From Oricola sp. (lineage in GTDB: Bacteria; Pseudomonadota; Alphaproteobacteria; Rhizobiales; Rhizobiaceae): 64,000 nt of DNA. How positions within the stretch are numbered: position 1 is the first letter of the stretch; each line of letters begins with the position of its first letter. Where the stretch lies: contig NZ_JALEGV010000037.1 of NCBI RefSeq assembly GCF_022763245.1, forward strand, positions 1 to 64,000. Direction: 5' to 3'. The position numbers and the translations under genes are program-made. The notes under the pieces were generated by a model, which ran no database searches, was not told where the DNA came from, and worked only from the letters and a program-made list of their open reading frames with translations. Positions 27,486-37,128 of this stretch are shown piece by piece.

Positions 27486-27722
27486 TCACTTGCTGTAGAG
27501 GGCAAAGAGATCGGCGTTGGGGCAGAAGTCCGGCGCGGTGTCGCCCTTGCCTTCCAGCCAGTGCTGGCACTCTTCGCTTGCCCGGCACATCAGGCACCGC
27601 CGCGCCGCGCTTTCGAGGCCGTCGGCCGCGGCTTCCGTGTTCACGTCGAGCCGCTTCATCATCTCGCCCATCAGATGGGCCTGGCGATCCATTCTCTCGT
27701 TGATGCGGGCGAAAATCCCCAT
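27486..27722 (-). CDS. Small Cys-containing protein (DUF6455-like)
   Basis: A 78-residue cytoplasmic protein beginning MGIFARINERMDRQAHLMGEMM. A cysteine-rich C-terminal half follows: ARRCLMCRASEECQHWLEG...PDFCPNADLF. The four Cys could bind metal or an Fe-S cluster; I recall similar DUF6455 proteins in Rhizobiales and Rhodobacterales. Start 27722 is chosen over 27791, whose extra residues are unlikely. An AT-rich 8-bp inverted repeat lies upstream. Confidence 0.75.
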   Translation of the reverse strand: MGIFARINERMDRQAHLMGEMMKRLDVNTEAAADGLESAARRCLMCRASEECQHWLEGKGDTAPDFCPNADLFALYSK

Positions 27723-27797
27723 GACGCGATCCTTTCGAAATCTCGTGACGCGAGAAAGATCGCAGCTTTCCGGGAACAGTCTTTGATCCATGACAAG

Positions 27798-27819
27798 GAA
27801 ATATGTAATTTCATATTTC
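27798..27819. promoter_or_regulatory. AT-rich inverted repeat upstream of the DUF6455-like gene
   Basis: GAAATATG (27798-27805) and CATATTTC (27812-27819) are exact complements around six bases. The site is 76 bases above the DUF6455-like start and 17 bases below the stop of the large exported protein. Its AT richness stands out in GC-rich DNA. It resembles sites of Fur-family regulators in general form only. Confidence 0.45.
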
Positions 27820-27835
27820 TGGCCGCAGCTCCTTC

Positions 27836-30568
27836 CTATTGCCGCGGAAGCGCGGGCAGGGTGGTGTCGTCGAGCGTAAACGGGCTGTCCGATGAGAGCC
27901 CGCCGGGCAAGGCCGGAGGTTCGAACTCTTCAAACACGATATCGCCACCAAAGCCCGAAGGAAGGGCAGCGTCGGCATTGTCTTGAAATCTCAAATATTC
28001 GTTGTCGTAAGGACTGTACGGTTCGCCAGCGGAGTTGAGCAGAAGCTTGCCGTCCGCGTCGAGGCACAAAGCGTCGAAGTTGCCCGAAACCGTGCGGTCC
28101 ATGCAGGTGCTCGTGACGGGATTGTAGAAAGCGCATAGGCCCCAATCGACGTCCCGCCCGTCATGATAGTAACCGACGAAGGTCTGCGTGCTGTCTATCA
28201 CCGTCTCTGCAATGGCGGCTCCGGTTTGAACGGGGCACTCCGGCACTCCCTGTTCGTCGCTGCAGTCTCCGGTGTTGCCGGAACATGCTTCGTCGGGATT
28301 GATCGGGAGCACGTGGTTGGTGTCCGGCGCGCCATTCTCGTAGCCGCGCCATCCCTCCCGAGTGATGGCGGCAAGCTGCAGCGGAGTTGCCGGATCGGCG
28401 TCCAGCCGTGCATAGGGCTGCTCCTTGCCGGAAAGCGCGACGCTGACACGCACCCCCCGCGCATCGTCCGGAATGCCGCCCATGTCGACAACCTCGACGA
28501 TCCACGCAGGGGCGGCCTTTCCGGCCTCGCCATGCAGCGGACGCGCGGTCCCGAATGTCAGGCCGTCGGCCTGGAAAAGCGGTGGCTCGAGGATGGGCCT
28601 CGAGAAGGTCGCGGTGAGAGACCACCGGCCGATCTTGTCGAAATCGTCGCGTGGAAGCGGTTGAGCGTCCGGCGCCAGCTTTTGGCGGCGCGGATTCGCC
28701 TCCTTCAGGGCCTCGAAACTGGCGCGCAACCTCGTCTTGAAGGCCCTGTCGTCCTCGAGCATCTGCCGTGCCGCCACCAGTTCGAAATAACGCGCCTTGT
28801 GGACGCCGGATTCGGCGGCGTGTTTCTGCATTTCGCGCGTCCATTGCCCGACCAGTTCGGAATGGATCGCGGTCGTGCCGATCTTCAGAAAGGTGGACAC
28901 CACCGCCACCCCTGCCGCTGCGGCGCCACCGACCGTCTCCGCGCCGAGTTGCCCCGTGGTGCCCGTCGCGGCGGCTTTGGCCACCTGGTAGCTGTTGGTG
29001 AAGTCGTCGAAGCCGTTGGTCACGACGCTTTCCACCACGTCGTTGATGACGATGGGCGAATAGGTCACGGCCTTCTGGAAGGCGTCCTCTCCCGCCGCCC
29101 CCGTGATCAAGGCGGCCGACGCGTTCGTGACGTAGCCGGGCAATCCGTAATTCTGCCCCGCCGCATATGTCAGGCCCGCCTTCACCGGTCCCACCTCGGC
29201 GATGGCCTTGGCCAGATGCGACGCCGCGCGCTCGGCAAGCGCAGAATCGTAGCGCTGGAACACACTGCCGGCCAGATCCCTTGCGGTTTTCAGATAAGGC
29301 TTCTGTGACGCCGACCAGGTCGCCTCAATCAGTTCGGCGGCGATCTGCTTCGACCTGGCTCCCGCCTGTCGGAGAAGGGCGTCCATGCCCGCGCCGGCCG
29401 CTGCTTTCCTGGCGGCGCTCGACGACGCCGAGGCTGCCTGCCCCGCGAGCATGCCGATCATGCCGGGCGATGCGGCCGCCGACAGTCCCCCGGTCGCGAA
29501 GAAGGCGCCCGCCACGGCCGCGCCCTCGATCGCACCGTTCACGATCGCCAGATGAACGTCCGATTGCACGATGGTGTTGTCGAACTCCCGGGCGATCCGG
29601 TCTGCCGTCCGCCAGCCCTTGCCGACCGTGTCGAGCAATCGCGTCAGGTCGTCGATCTCGGCATCGAGCGTCGCGATGTCGTCGGTCAATTGCCCGATCG
29701 CCATCTCGTAGCCGCGCCGCATGGCTTCCGGCGTCTTGGCTCCTGGCGACGGGGACGCTTCCGCATCTGGCTGCCATTCGCCCACATACCAGTGCCTCTC
29801 GGGGTAGAGCGCTTCCAGCCGCACGAGTTGCGGTGGCTGCATTTGCAGCAGTTCCTTCAGATAGGTCTCCGAAACCGCGTTGAGCCGCTCGCGCGCGATC
29901 GCCAGTTCGCCCGCAAGCGGTCGTGCCGTGCCGTTGTTGGAGGCGGATGTCCTTTCGGACAGTAACTTGTTCCGCGCCGTCTCGATCTCGGACCAGAGCG
30001 GCTGATAGACATTGGGCGACCGCGCCTTGGTGCGCTTGTAGAGCGCCTCGTAGCGGGTCTGCAGCGATTTGACGTCTTGCTCGGCGTCCGCCACGCGGCG
30101 TTCCAGTTCCCGCTCGCGAAAACTGAGCGCCAGTTTCTTCGCGAATCGTGTCGCCTTGCCGATGTCGTCGGCGTCCCCCGGTCCGATGTCGCCGAAGCGC
30201 ACGGCCTGCATTTCGTTGCGGGTCAGGCGCAGTTGAGCGCGGGCGTCGGCGAGGTTTGCGGTCTCCGCGCCCACCGCGTCGCGCAATCGCCGCAACTCGC
30301 CATGCATCGCGTCGATGTCATCGCCCATCGGAGCGCGTTCGCGGTCATAGAATTGCCAGTTGTTCGCCCATGCCGAGGCGGTCCGGTCCGCGCCCGTTCC
30401 GATGTTGGCCGCCTCGAAACGGTCCTGCAGCTCGTCGAAATAGGCGCGGAGCTTGAAATAGCTCGCCTCGGCCTGGGTGAAGCTGACCAGATCGGCCCGC
30501 ACTGAGGCGGACGTGACAAGAAGGGCAAGAAAGGCGAAGGCTATCGCCGCAATACGATGCGTCATCAA
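27836..30568 (-). CDS. Unrecognised large exported protein (910 aa)
   Basis: I do not recognise this protein. A signal peptide (MMTHRIAAIAFAFLALLVTSASVRA) is followed by a mostly helical region with coiled-coil character at about 85-330. An Ala/Gly-rich hydrophobic stretch lies at about 338-380 (IVNGAIEGAAVAGAFFATGG) and a second at about 545-568. A predicted beta-rich C-terminal domain spans 645-910 with six Cys (762, 769, 778, 812, 822, 835), enough for three disulfides. The tail is acidic and Pro-rich. Helices flanking a hydrophobic segment recall helical pore-forming or membrane-inserting proteins, but that is inference. It stands alone on its strand upstream of DUF6455. Confidence 0.8.
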   Translation of the reverse strand: MMTHRIAAIAFAFLALLVTSASVRADLVSFTQAEASYFKLRAYFDELQDRFEAANIGTGADRTASAWANNWQFYDRERAPMGDDIDAMHGELRRLRDAVGAETANLADARAQLRLTRNEMQAVRFGDIGPGDADDIGKATRFAKKLALSFRERELERRVADAEQDVKSLQTRYEALYKRTKARSPNVYQPLWSEIETARNKLLSERTSASNNGTARPLAGELAIARERLNAVSETYLKELLQMQPPQLVRLEALYPERHWYVGEWQPDAEASPSPGAKTPEAMRRGYEMAIGQLTDDIATLDAEIDDLTRLLDTVGKGWRTADRIAREFDNTIVQSDVHLAIVNGAIEGAAVAGAFFATGGLSAAASPGMIGMLAGQAASASSSAARKAAAGAGMDALLRQAGARSKQIAAELIEATWSASQKPYLKTARDLAGSVFQRYDSALAERAASHLAKAIAEVGPVKAGLTYAAGQNYGLPGYVTNASAALITGAAGEDAFQKAVTYSPIVINDVVESVVTNGFDDFTNSYQVAKAAATGTTGQLGAETVGGAAAAGVAVVSTFLKIGTTAIHSELVGQWTREMQKHAAESGVHKARYFELVAARQMLEDDRAFKTRLRASFEALKEANPRRQKLAPDAQPLPRDDFDKIGRWSLTATFSRPILEPPLFQADGLTFGTARPLHGEAGKAAPAWIVEVVDMGGIPDDARGVRVSVALSGKEQPYARLDADPATPLQLAAITREGWRGYENGAPDTNHVLPINPDEACSGNTGDCSDEQGVPECPVQTGAAIAETVIDSTQTFVGYYHDGRDVDWGLCAFYNPVTSTCMDRTVSGNFDALCLDADGKLLLNSAGEPYSPYDNEYLRFQDNADAALPSGFGGDIVFEEFEPPALPGGLSSDSPFTLDDTTLPALPRQ

Positions 30569-30680
30569 ATTCCCCAGACTGTCGCCCCTGCGGAATAGAC
30601 AGCAAAATAGAACCGGTTTGCCAACCGCCGTATCGAGAAAACTTCTGTTTGATTTGCTCGGTCGAGGCTGCGTGCGGGTG

Positions 30681-31964
30681 CTAGGGACGGTTAGTCTCGC
30701 GTTCGATTTCCCGCCAGCCGATGTCCCTGCGGCAAAAGCCTTCCGGCCAGTCGACCATGTCGACGGCGCGATAGGCTTGTTCGAGCGCGTCCGTCACCGT
30801 GTCGCCCATCGCCGTCACGTTGAGGACGCGTCCGCCACTGGCGACGAGGTCGCCGTCCTTTTGAGCCGTGCCGGCCTGATAGATCGTGACGCCCTCCGGC
30901 AGGTCGGCCGCCTTCGGCAACCGGATCACGGACCCCTTCTCGGCCGATGCGGGATAGCCCGGCGCGCACATCACCACGGTGGCCGCGGCCTGGCGGCTCC
31001 AGTCGAGTGTCGATGTGACCAGGTTTCCGTCTGCCGCCGCCTTCGTCAGCGCCAGCAGATCGTCCTTCAGCCGCGGCATGATCACCTGGCATTCCGGATC
31101 GCCGAACCGGACATTGTATTCGATCAGCTTCGGCCCGTCGGCGGTCAGCATCAGGCCGGCATATAGCACGCCGGTGAACGGCATGCCCTGTTCCGCCATG
31201 CCGCGCATCGTCGGATCGATGATCTTCTCCATCACCTCCGCGATCAGCGCATCCGTCATGATGGAGGCCGGCGAATAGGCGCCCATGCCGCCGGTGTTCG
31301 GGCCGGTGTCGCCTTCGCCGACGCGCTTGTGGTCCTGCGCGGTGGTCAGGGGCAGGGCGGTCGTGCCGTCGCACAGGCAGAAGAACGACGCCTCCTCGCC
31401 CTCGAGAAATTCTTCGACCACGACCTCGGCGCCGGCCTCCCCGAACGCGCCCTCGAAACAGTCTTCGATCGCAGCGAGCGCCTCTTCCAGCGTCTGCGCG
31501 ACGGTGACGCCTTTACCGGCGGCCAGTCCGTCGGCCTTGATGACGATTGGCGCGCCCTGTTGACGCACATAGGCCTTCGCCTTCGGTGCGTTGTTGAAGC
31601 GCCCATAGGCCGCGGTCGGGATGTCCATCCGGTCGCACAACGCCTTGGTGAAGCCTTTCGAGCCCTCCAGTTGCGCCGCAGCGGCACTCGGCCCGAAAAC
31701 GGCGATGCCGGCGTCCTTCAGCGCATCCGCCAGCCCGTCGACGAGCGGCGCCTCCGGTCCGACGACAACGAGGCCGACGCCGTTGATCCGGCAGAAATCG
31801 ATCAACTTGGCGTGGTCGGCGACGTCCACGACCACGCAGGTGGCGGTCTCGGCGATGCCCGGATTGCCCGGCGCGCAGAAGAGCGTTTCGAGAAGCGGCG
31901 AGCTCGCCAGTTTGACGGCCAGCGCGTGCTCGCGTCCGCCCGATCCGATCAGCAAAACATTCAT
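30681..31964 (-). CDS. purD: Phosphoribosylamine--glycine ligase
   Basis: A 427-residue ATP-grasp enzyme that makes glycinamide ribonucleotide, the second step of purine synthesis. [16 protein letters not shown] opens the N domain, [12 protein letters not shown] and [11 protein letters not shown] lie in the ATP-grasp core, and [22 protein letters not shown] is the family signature. ATG 31964 begins the conserved MNVLLIG; 31976 would add four residues. It is divergent from ubiA. Confidence 0.97.
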   Translation of the reverse strand: MNVLLIGSGGREHALAVKLASSPLLETLFCAPGNPGIAETATCVVVDVADHAKLIDFCRINGVGLVVVGPEAPLVDGLADALKDAGIAVFGPSAAAAQLEGSKGFTKALCDRMDIPTAAYGRFNNAPKAKAYVRQQGAPIVIKADGLAAGKGVTVAQTLEEALAAIEDCFEGAFGEAGAEVVVEEFLEGEEASFFCLCDGTTALPLTTAQDHKRVGEGDTGPNTGGMGAYSPASIMTDALIAEVMEKIIDPTMRGMAEQGMPFTGVLYAGLMLTADGPKLIEYNVRFGDPECQVIMPRLKDDLLALTKAAADGNLVTSTLDWSRQAAATVVMCAPGYPASAEKGSVIRLPKAADLPEGVTIYQAGTAQKDGDLVASGGRVLNVTAMGDTVTDALEQAYRAVDMVDWPEGFCRRDIGWREIERETNRP

Positions 31965-32072
31965 GGCGCGCTCCATTGGAAGGTGCGGCTGCGGTACGAC
32001 CCCGGTCGCCGGGGGTCAAGTCCAACCGGCCGGCCCTTGACCTTTGTCCGCTGCCTTGTCACCTGTGCAGCC

Positions 32073-33041
32073 ATGCAGGACACCATCCAGTCACGCGAAG
32101 CTCAGGGCCGGGTCGCCGACGCGCCGTCGGGCCATTGGGTCTATCGCGCCCTTCCGCGCCGCCAGTGGCCCTACGCACAGCTTGCCCGCTGGGACCGGCC
32201 GATCGGCTGGTGGCTGCTGCTGTGGCCCTGCTGGCTGTCTGCGGCGCTCGCGGGCCTGGCGGGTGCGGGCGATCCGTCGCTCGCCTTCGCGCCCTGGCCG
32301 CATCCGTGGCATCTGGTCCTGTTCCTGATCGGCGCGGTCGCCATGCGCGGGGCAGGGTGCACCTATAACGATCTGGTCGACCAGAAGATCGACGAGAAGG
32401 TGGCACGCACCCGTTCTCGCCCTTTGCCCTCCGGTCAGGTGACGCGGCGCCAGGCCTGGGTGTTCCTCGTGCTTCAGGCGCTGGTCGGCTTTCTGGTGCT
32501 CATCCAGTTCAATCTCTTCGCGATCCTGTTCGGTATCGCATCGCTTGCCGTCGTGGCCGTCTATCCGTTCATGAAACGCATCACCGACTGGCCGCAACTC
32601 ACCCTTGGCCTCGCCTTTTCCTGGGGCGCCTGGATGGGCTGGGCGGCGATCTTCGGCGAAGTCGGTTTGGCGCCGGCGCTGCTCTATGCAGGCGCGATCC
32701 TGTGGACGATCGGCTACGACACGATCTACGCCCATCAGGACAAGGAGGACGACGCGCTGGTCGGAGTGCGCTCCACCGCACTGCTGTTCGGCGCGAACAC
32801 CAAGCCCTGGCTCTTCGGGCTCTATTCGGGCTGCCTGGTCTTGTTCGCGGGGGCGTGGTTCGCGGCCGGCGTTCCGGTCATGGCCTATTTCGGCCTCGCG
32901 GCCGCGGCGGTGCACATGCTGTGGCAGATCCGCGTGCTCGACATCGACGACGCGGATCAGTGCCTGAAGCTGTTCAAGGCCAATTCGTTTCTGGGCTGGC
33001 TGGTTTTCGCGGGCCTGCTGGCGGCCGCGCCGCTCGCCTGA
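32073..33041 (+). CDS. ubiA: 4-hydroxybenzoate polyprenyltransferase
   Basis: A 322-residue membrane protein with about eight helices that attaches the polyprenyl chain to 4-hydroxybenzoate in ubiquinone synthesis. CTYNDLVDQKIDEKVARTRSRP holds the first Asp-rich prenyl-diphosphate motif, and IGYDTIYAHQDKEDDALVG holds the second. ATG 32073 is chosen; the open frame upstream is antisense to purD. The prenyl donor would come from the synthase at 25.2 kb. It ends six bases from the convergent DUF6101 gene. Confidence 0.96.
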   Translation: MQDTIQSREAQGRVADAPSGHWVYRALPRRQWPYAQLARWDRPIGWWLLLWPCWLSAALAGLAGAGDPSLAFAPWPHPWHLVLFLIGAVAMRGAGCTYNDLVDQKIDEKVARTRSRPLPSGQVTRRQAWVFLVLQALVGFLVLIQFNLFAILFGIASLAVVAVYPFMKRITDWPQLTLGLAFSWGAWMGWAAIFGEVGLAPALLYAGAILWTIGYDTIYAHQDKEDDALVGVRSTALLFGANTKPWLFGLYSGCLVLFAGAWFAAGVPVMAYFGLAAAAVHMLWQIRVLDIDDADQCLKLFKANSFLGWLVFAGLLAAAPLA

Positions 33042-33047
33042 TCCCGC

Positions 33048-33611
33048 TCAGTCCCGCGCGATGATCTCGACGCCGTCGAGAACCATGCGGCAGCCGAGAG
33101 ACCCCATGCGCCGGCGCGCCAGGAAGCGCGGACGCCGTTCGGCGAACATGGCGTGGTGGCGGCGCGGATGGCTGCGATCCTTGATCACGTTGCGGGCGCT
33201 TTCGTCGAGGGTGCGGGTGACCCCGTCTTCATCGACGATGAGCATTGGCAGACCCAGAAGCTCCGACCATTGCTGCCAGTCGCGGGCGATGCCTTCCAGA
33301 TCGTGGCCGACATAGAGCGGCACGGTGAGTTCCGGATCCGAGTGCATCAGCTCCAGCGTGACGAGCACGCTTTCCGGCCCCGTATACATGGCCCGCGCGG
33401 CGACGCCCGAAAAGGCGTTGACCGGCAGGGCGATATTCAAGGGCAGGCCCGACACGTCGAGCTGCCGCTTGAGCACGCAACCATTCTGGTTGACCGTGAT
33501 TTGCACGTCGCCCGCCTGGGTGCGGGTGGCGTAGATCAGTTTCTGCGGCAGCTTCGCCGGATCGAGCCTGAATTCCTGCCCGGCCCAGACCGGTTGTACG
33601 CCAGAAGCCAT
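33048..33611 (-). CDS. DUF6101 family protein
   Basis: A 187-residue soluble protein starting MASGVQPVWAGQEFRLDPAKLP. The central part is beta-rich (LPLNIALPVNAFSGVAARAM) and the C terminus is strongly basic (SHPRRHHAMFAERRPRFLARRRMG). I associate it with DUF6101, a Rhizobiales family found next to ubiA. No function is known. The basic tail could contact nucleic acid or membrane lipid, which is inference. Confidence 0.75.
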   Translation of the reverse strand: MASGVQPVWAGQEFRLDPAKLPQKLIYATRTQAGDVQITVNQNGCVLKRQLDVSGLPLNIALPVNAFSGVAARAMYTGPESVLVTLELMHSDPELTVPLYVGHDLEGIARDWQQWSELLGLPMLIVDEDGVTRTLDESARNVIKDRSHPRRHHAMFAERRPRFLARRRMGSLGCRMVLDGVEIIARD

Positions 33612-33842
33612 GTTGGACGCCTCACCTGTTCATCCCTGAGAGCTACGGGCGTTTTCGCCTCTGTCACTCTCGTCCCTGCATGCCGGCCTCTGTCTTTTTG
33701 TTTTTGGCGCCGGTGTGGATGTCACATTACGAGGTGTGCCCTGATGCCAGCCTAAGAAACAGCGTTAAAAAAGCCTGATCCGGGAAATGGTTAGCAAATC
33801 GGAACCGCGATCGGGCGTATTCGAGGCGAGTCCCGAAACGGG

Positions 33843-35270
33843 TCAATCGGGGACGATCACCTTGCCCGGATTCATGATGCCTGCAGGGTCGAAGGCGCGC
33901 TTGATGCGACGCATCAGGTCGAGCGCCACGGGCGGCTTCACCTCCGCCAATTCGTCGCGCTTCATCTGGCCGATTCCGTGCTCGGCCGAAATCGATCCGC
34001 CGAAATCGCCGACGATTCGATGCACCGCCGGTGTGATGACCTCGATCAGCGTCAGGAACACCGCCTTGTCGGCGCCGACTGGCTGGGAGATGTTGTAGTG
34101 TATGTTGCCGTCGCCCAGATGGCCGAAGGCGCAGATGCGCGAACCCGGTTCGATCGCGAGCACCGCCTTGTCCGCCGCGGCCAGAAAATCCGGCACGCGG
34201 TCCACGGGAACGGAAATGTCGTGCTTGATGGACCCGCCCTCGGGGATCTGGCTTTCCGACATGCCCTCGCGCAGCCGCCAGAAATCGGCGCGTTGCTGGA
34301 AGCTCTCAGCGATCACGCCGTCGAGCACCAGCCCGTGCTCCATGCCGTGTTCGAGCACGCTCTCCAGTGTCGCCCGCGCGTCCTCCTCCGACTGGCCTGA
34401 GGAGATTTCCATCAGCACGTACCAGGGATGATGGTCGGAGAGAGGATCGCGCACGCCGTCGACGTGGCGCACCGTGAATTCCACGCCAATGCGCGCCATC
34501 AGTTCGAAGGCGGTGAGGCCGTTGCCGGCCGCCTCGCGCGCCCGGCCGAACAGGGCCAGCGCTTCCGCCGGCGAGGGCAGGGCGATGAAGGCGGTCGCGA
34601 GCCCGGCCGGCTTCGGAAAAAGCTTCAAGACGGCGGCCGTGATGACGCCGAGCGTGCCTTCCGCCCCGATGAACAGGTCGCGCAGATCGTAGCCCGTATT
34701 GTCCTTCTTCAACTTGTTGAGCGCGTCGAGCACCTCGCCGGTGGGCAGCACGACTTCCAGCCCGATGCACAGGTCGCGCGCCACGCCATGGGCGAGTGCA
34801 CCGGTGCCGCCGGCATTGGTGGAGAGGTTGCCACCGATCTGGCAGGAGCCCTGCGCGCCGAGCGACAGCGGGAACAGCCGGTTGTGCTCCATGGCCGCTT
34901 CCTGAACGGTCTGCAGCACCACGCCGGCCTCCACCGTGATCGTGTTGCCGGCCGGGTCGATCTCACGGATGCGATTGAGCCGCGACGTGGACAGGATCAC
35001 CTGCCTGCCGCTCGCGTCGGGGATCTGGCCGCCGACGAGGCCGGTATTGCCGCCCTGCGGCACGATCGCCGTCCCCGTCTCGCTGGCCAGCTTCAGGATC
35101 GCGGCAACCTCCACCGTCGATCCCGGCCGGACCACGGCGGCCGTCTTGCCCGTCCAGCGGCCGCGCCATTCCTTCAGATAGGGCGCAGTGTCCGCCACTT
35201 CGGTCAGCACATTGGCCTCGCCGACGATGGCCGCGAATTGACCGACGATGTCGTTGTCCGGTGCGCTCAT
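33843..35270 (-). CDS. FAD-binding oxidoreductase, probable D-2-hydroxyglutarate/D-lactate dehydrogenase
   Basis: A 475-residue PCMH-type flavoprotein. The FAD domain has VVRPGSTVEVAAIL and VPQGGNTGLVGGQIPD. The substrate domain has the metal-binding FGHLGDGNIHYN and the closing EHGIGQMKRDEL. The overall layout and length match D2HGDH/GlcD-like enzymes, which oxidise D-2-hydroxy acids and pass electrons to a carrier. The substrate is not fixed by sequence. ATG 35270 is seven bases after the TsaC stop, so it is cotranscribed with tsaC. Confidence 0.9.
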   Translation of the reverse strand: MSAPDNDIVGQFAAIVGEANVLTEVADTAPYLKEWRGRWTGKTAAVVRPGSTVEVAAILKLASETGTAIVPQGGNTGLVGGQIPDASGRQVILSTSRLNRIREIDPAGNTITVEAGVVLQTVQEAAMEHNRLFPLSLGAQGSCQIGGNLSTNAGGTGALAHGVARDLCIGLEVVLPTGEVLDALNKLKKDNTGYDLRDLFIGAEGTLGVITAAVLKLFPKPAGLATAFIALPSPAEALALFGRAREAAGNGLTAFELMARIGVEFTVRHVDGVRDPLSDHHPWYVLMEISSGQSEEDARATLESVLEHGMEHGLVLDGVIAESFQQRADFWRLREGMSESQIPEGGSIKHDISVPVDRVPDFLAAADKAVLAIEPGSRICAFGHLGDGNIHYNISQPVGADKAVFLTLIEVITPAVHRIVGDFGGSISAEHGIGQMKRDELAEVKPPVALDLMRRIKRAFDPAGIMNPGKVIVPD

Positions 35271-35277
35271 CCCTGCC

Positions 35278-36282
35278 TCATCCCTTTTCGCCGGTTTCCG
35301 GTCGCGGCGCGGCGGCGCGGGCCAGACGGTCGTTGATCGCTTCGCCCAGCCCGTCATGCGGGATCGGCTCGACGGCGATGCACGCCGCGCCATTGGCGTC
35401 CAGCCGCGCCATGTAGTCGAACAGCTTCGCCGCGGCCTCGACCGTGTCGCCCGCCTGCGACAGCACGAGCACGGCCGCCGCCTTGTCCGCGCCTTCGATC
35501 CGCTTCGGCCCGAAGCCGAGCAGCGCTTCGCCGGGTTCCACGCGATCGGCGTCGAGCCGCATGCGCGCCGTCGGGGCGTAATGCGAGGCGAGCATGCCCG
35601 GCGCCTGGATCGCGGCGCCCGTCTCGGCGCGCAGGAGCGTTTGGCCCGCGACGGCCTCGATCGCCTCGGCCGCCACGCCGCCGGGCCGCAACAGGCGAAT
35701 TCTGTCGTCCTCGACCTTCACGATCGTCGATTCCACGCCGACCTGGGTCGCCCCGCCGTCGATGACCAGGGAAATCGCGTCACCGAGGCTGTCGGCGACG
35801 GCCTGCGCGCTGGTCGGGCTGATCCGGCCGGAGCGGTTGGCGCTGGGCGCGGCGAGAGGGCGGCCAAGGGCGGCGATCAGTTCCGCGCCGAACCCTTTTG
35901 GCGCCCGCACCGCGACCGTCTCCAGCCCCGCGGTGACCAGCGGATGGATCGCGTGGCCGGGCTTCAGCGGCAGGACCAGCGTCAGCGCGCCGGGCCAGAA
36001 GGCCTCGGCCAGGCGGCGCGACAGCGGATCGAACGTCGCGAAGGCTTCGGCCATGGCGATGTCCGTCACATGGCAGATCAGCGGGTTGAAGGACGGCCTT
36101 TGCTTGGCCGCGAAGATACGCGCCACCGCCTCGCCATTGGTCGCGTCGGCGGCAAGCCCGTAGACCGTCTCGGTCGGTATCGCGACGGCGTCGCCGGCCG
36201 CGAGCGCGGCCTTGGCCTGCGCCATGGCCTCCGGCTCGGCGGGCAGGATCCGGCATGGCTGCGCCTTCACGCTCTGCTCCAA
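35278..36282 (-). CDS. tsaC: L-threonylcarbamoyladenylate synthase (Sua5/YwlC type)
   Basis: A 334-residue enzyme making threonylcarbamoyl-AMP for the t6A37 tRNA modification. PTETVYGLAADATN and KQRPSFNPLICHV form the nucleotide and threonine site, and PSANRSGRISPTSA is the family signature. The length and the C-terminal domain (from about residue 220, LASHYAPTARM) identify the two-domain Sua5 form rather than short TsaC. It is followed by the FAD oxidase after seven bases. Confidence 0.94.
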   Translation of the reverse strand: MEQSVKAQPCRILPAEPEAMAQAKAALAAGDAVAIPTETVYGLAADATNGEAVARIFAAKQRPSFNPLICHVTDIAMAEAFATFDPLSRRLAEAFWPGALTLVLPLKPGHAIHPLVTAGLETVAVRAPKGFGAELIAALGRPLAAPSANRSGRISPTSAQAVADSLGDAISLVIDGGATQVGVESTIVKVEDDRIRLLRPGGVAAEAIEAVAGQTLLRAETGAAIQAPGMLASHYAPTARMRLDADRVEPGEALLGFGPKRIEGADKAAAVLVLSQAGDTVEAAAKLFDYMARLDANGAACIAVEPIPHDGLGEAINDRLARAAAPRPETGEKG

Positions 36283-36479
36283 AATTCACTCCAAACGCAT
36301 GTTCCGGCGGCGATTGCTACACTTCGCTCCTCACCCGCGCAACGGCCCGGAGCGGCCCATAAAATTTGAGTGAAATCCAAAACGGCGTTGCAAGGCCCGC
36401 ATGCTACCGTTTCGCCGGGTGATGAGAACATTCCGGGCGTCGAGCGCATTCCGGATTTGAGCATGTGGGGAACCGAACC

Positions 36480-36926
36480 ATGACCAGACTTGGACTTGTT
36501 GCATCCGCGACCTGCGTTGCGGCCCTCTTGGCGAATGCGCCGGCGCGCGCGGACTACGTCATCGAGGAGGATCCGGCCTTTCCGTCGGTGATCTTCATCG
36601 AATTCGACCCGTCGAGCATGCCGAAGATCATCGTCGCGCCGCAGGCCGGCCAGTTCAACATGCCCTCGATCGGCGGACCCGGCCTGAGCCCGGACCAGAA
36701 CTCGCCCGATCTGCAGAACGCCGACAAGCCGGACGACGACAGCGCGAGCGACGACCGGCAACAGGAGGAAGAGGACGCCGCGAAGGACGACGTGTCCGCT
36801 TCCGCCGACCAGCGCATCGAGCAGCGCCTGGAACAGCTTTCGGTCGACACGAGCCAGATCGAGGACGTCATCATCCAGAACGAGATCGACACCCGCATCC
36901 TGGAAAACGCTGACCTCCTGCGCTGA
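36480..36926 (+). CDS. Exported acidic protein of unknown function
   Basis: A 148-residue protein with a signal peptide (MTRLGLVASATCVAALLANAPARA). A short mature domain (DYVIEEDPAFPSVIFIEFDP) is followed by a very acidic linker (DDDSASDDRQQEEEDAAKDD) and a helical tail. I do not recognise the family. ATG 36480 follows GTGGGGA; a GTG at 36465 is possible. A terminator lies 28 bases beyond the stop, so it is probably transcribed on its own. Confidence 0.75.
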   Translation: MTRLGLVASATCVAALLANAPARADYVIEEDPAFPSVIFIEFDPSSMPKIIVAPQAGQFNMPSIGGPGLSPDQNSPDLQNADKPDDDSASDDRQQEEEDAAKDDVSASADQRIEQRLEQLSVDTSQIEDVIIQNEIDTRILENADLLR

Positions 36927-36953
36927 CCGAAGCAGACGGTTTCAACACCTTGC

Positions 36954-36978
36954 GCCCGCGCTTGTCGCGGGCGTTTTT
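36954..36978 (+). terminator. Rho-independent terminator
   Basis: GCCCGCG (36954-36960) and CGCGGGC (36966-36972) form a 7-bp GC stem with a five-base loop followed by GTTTTT. It ends the transcript of the acidic exported protein. Confidence 0.85.
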
Positions 36979-37128
36979 GCAAATAGAGATTCCGTTACGT
37001 AAGTATTATAAAATCTCGCGGGTTGATAAAGAAATGTAGAATCAATGCATTGCGAGCAAAATAAAGAATTGTTAGCCTTCGAGAAGGAGAATCAATTTCT
37101 GCTTATTTTTTGATCATTGAGGGGCATC

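Noticed and set aside
33612-33842. 231-bp gap as a hidden gene or CtrA site
   Set aside because: No open frame with a ribosome site was found, and a TTAA-like pair there has the wrong spacing for CtrA.
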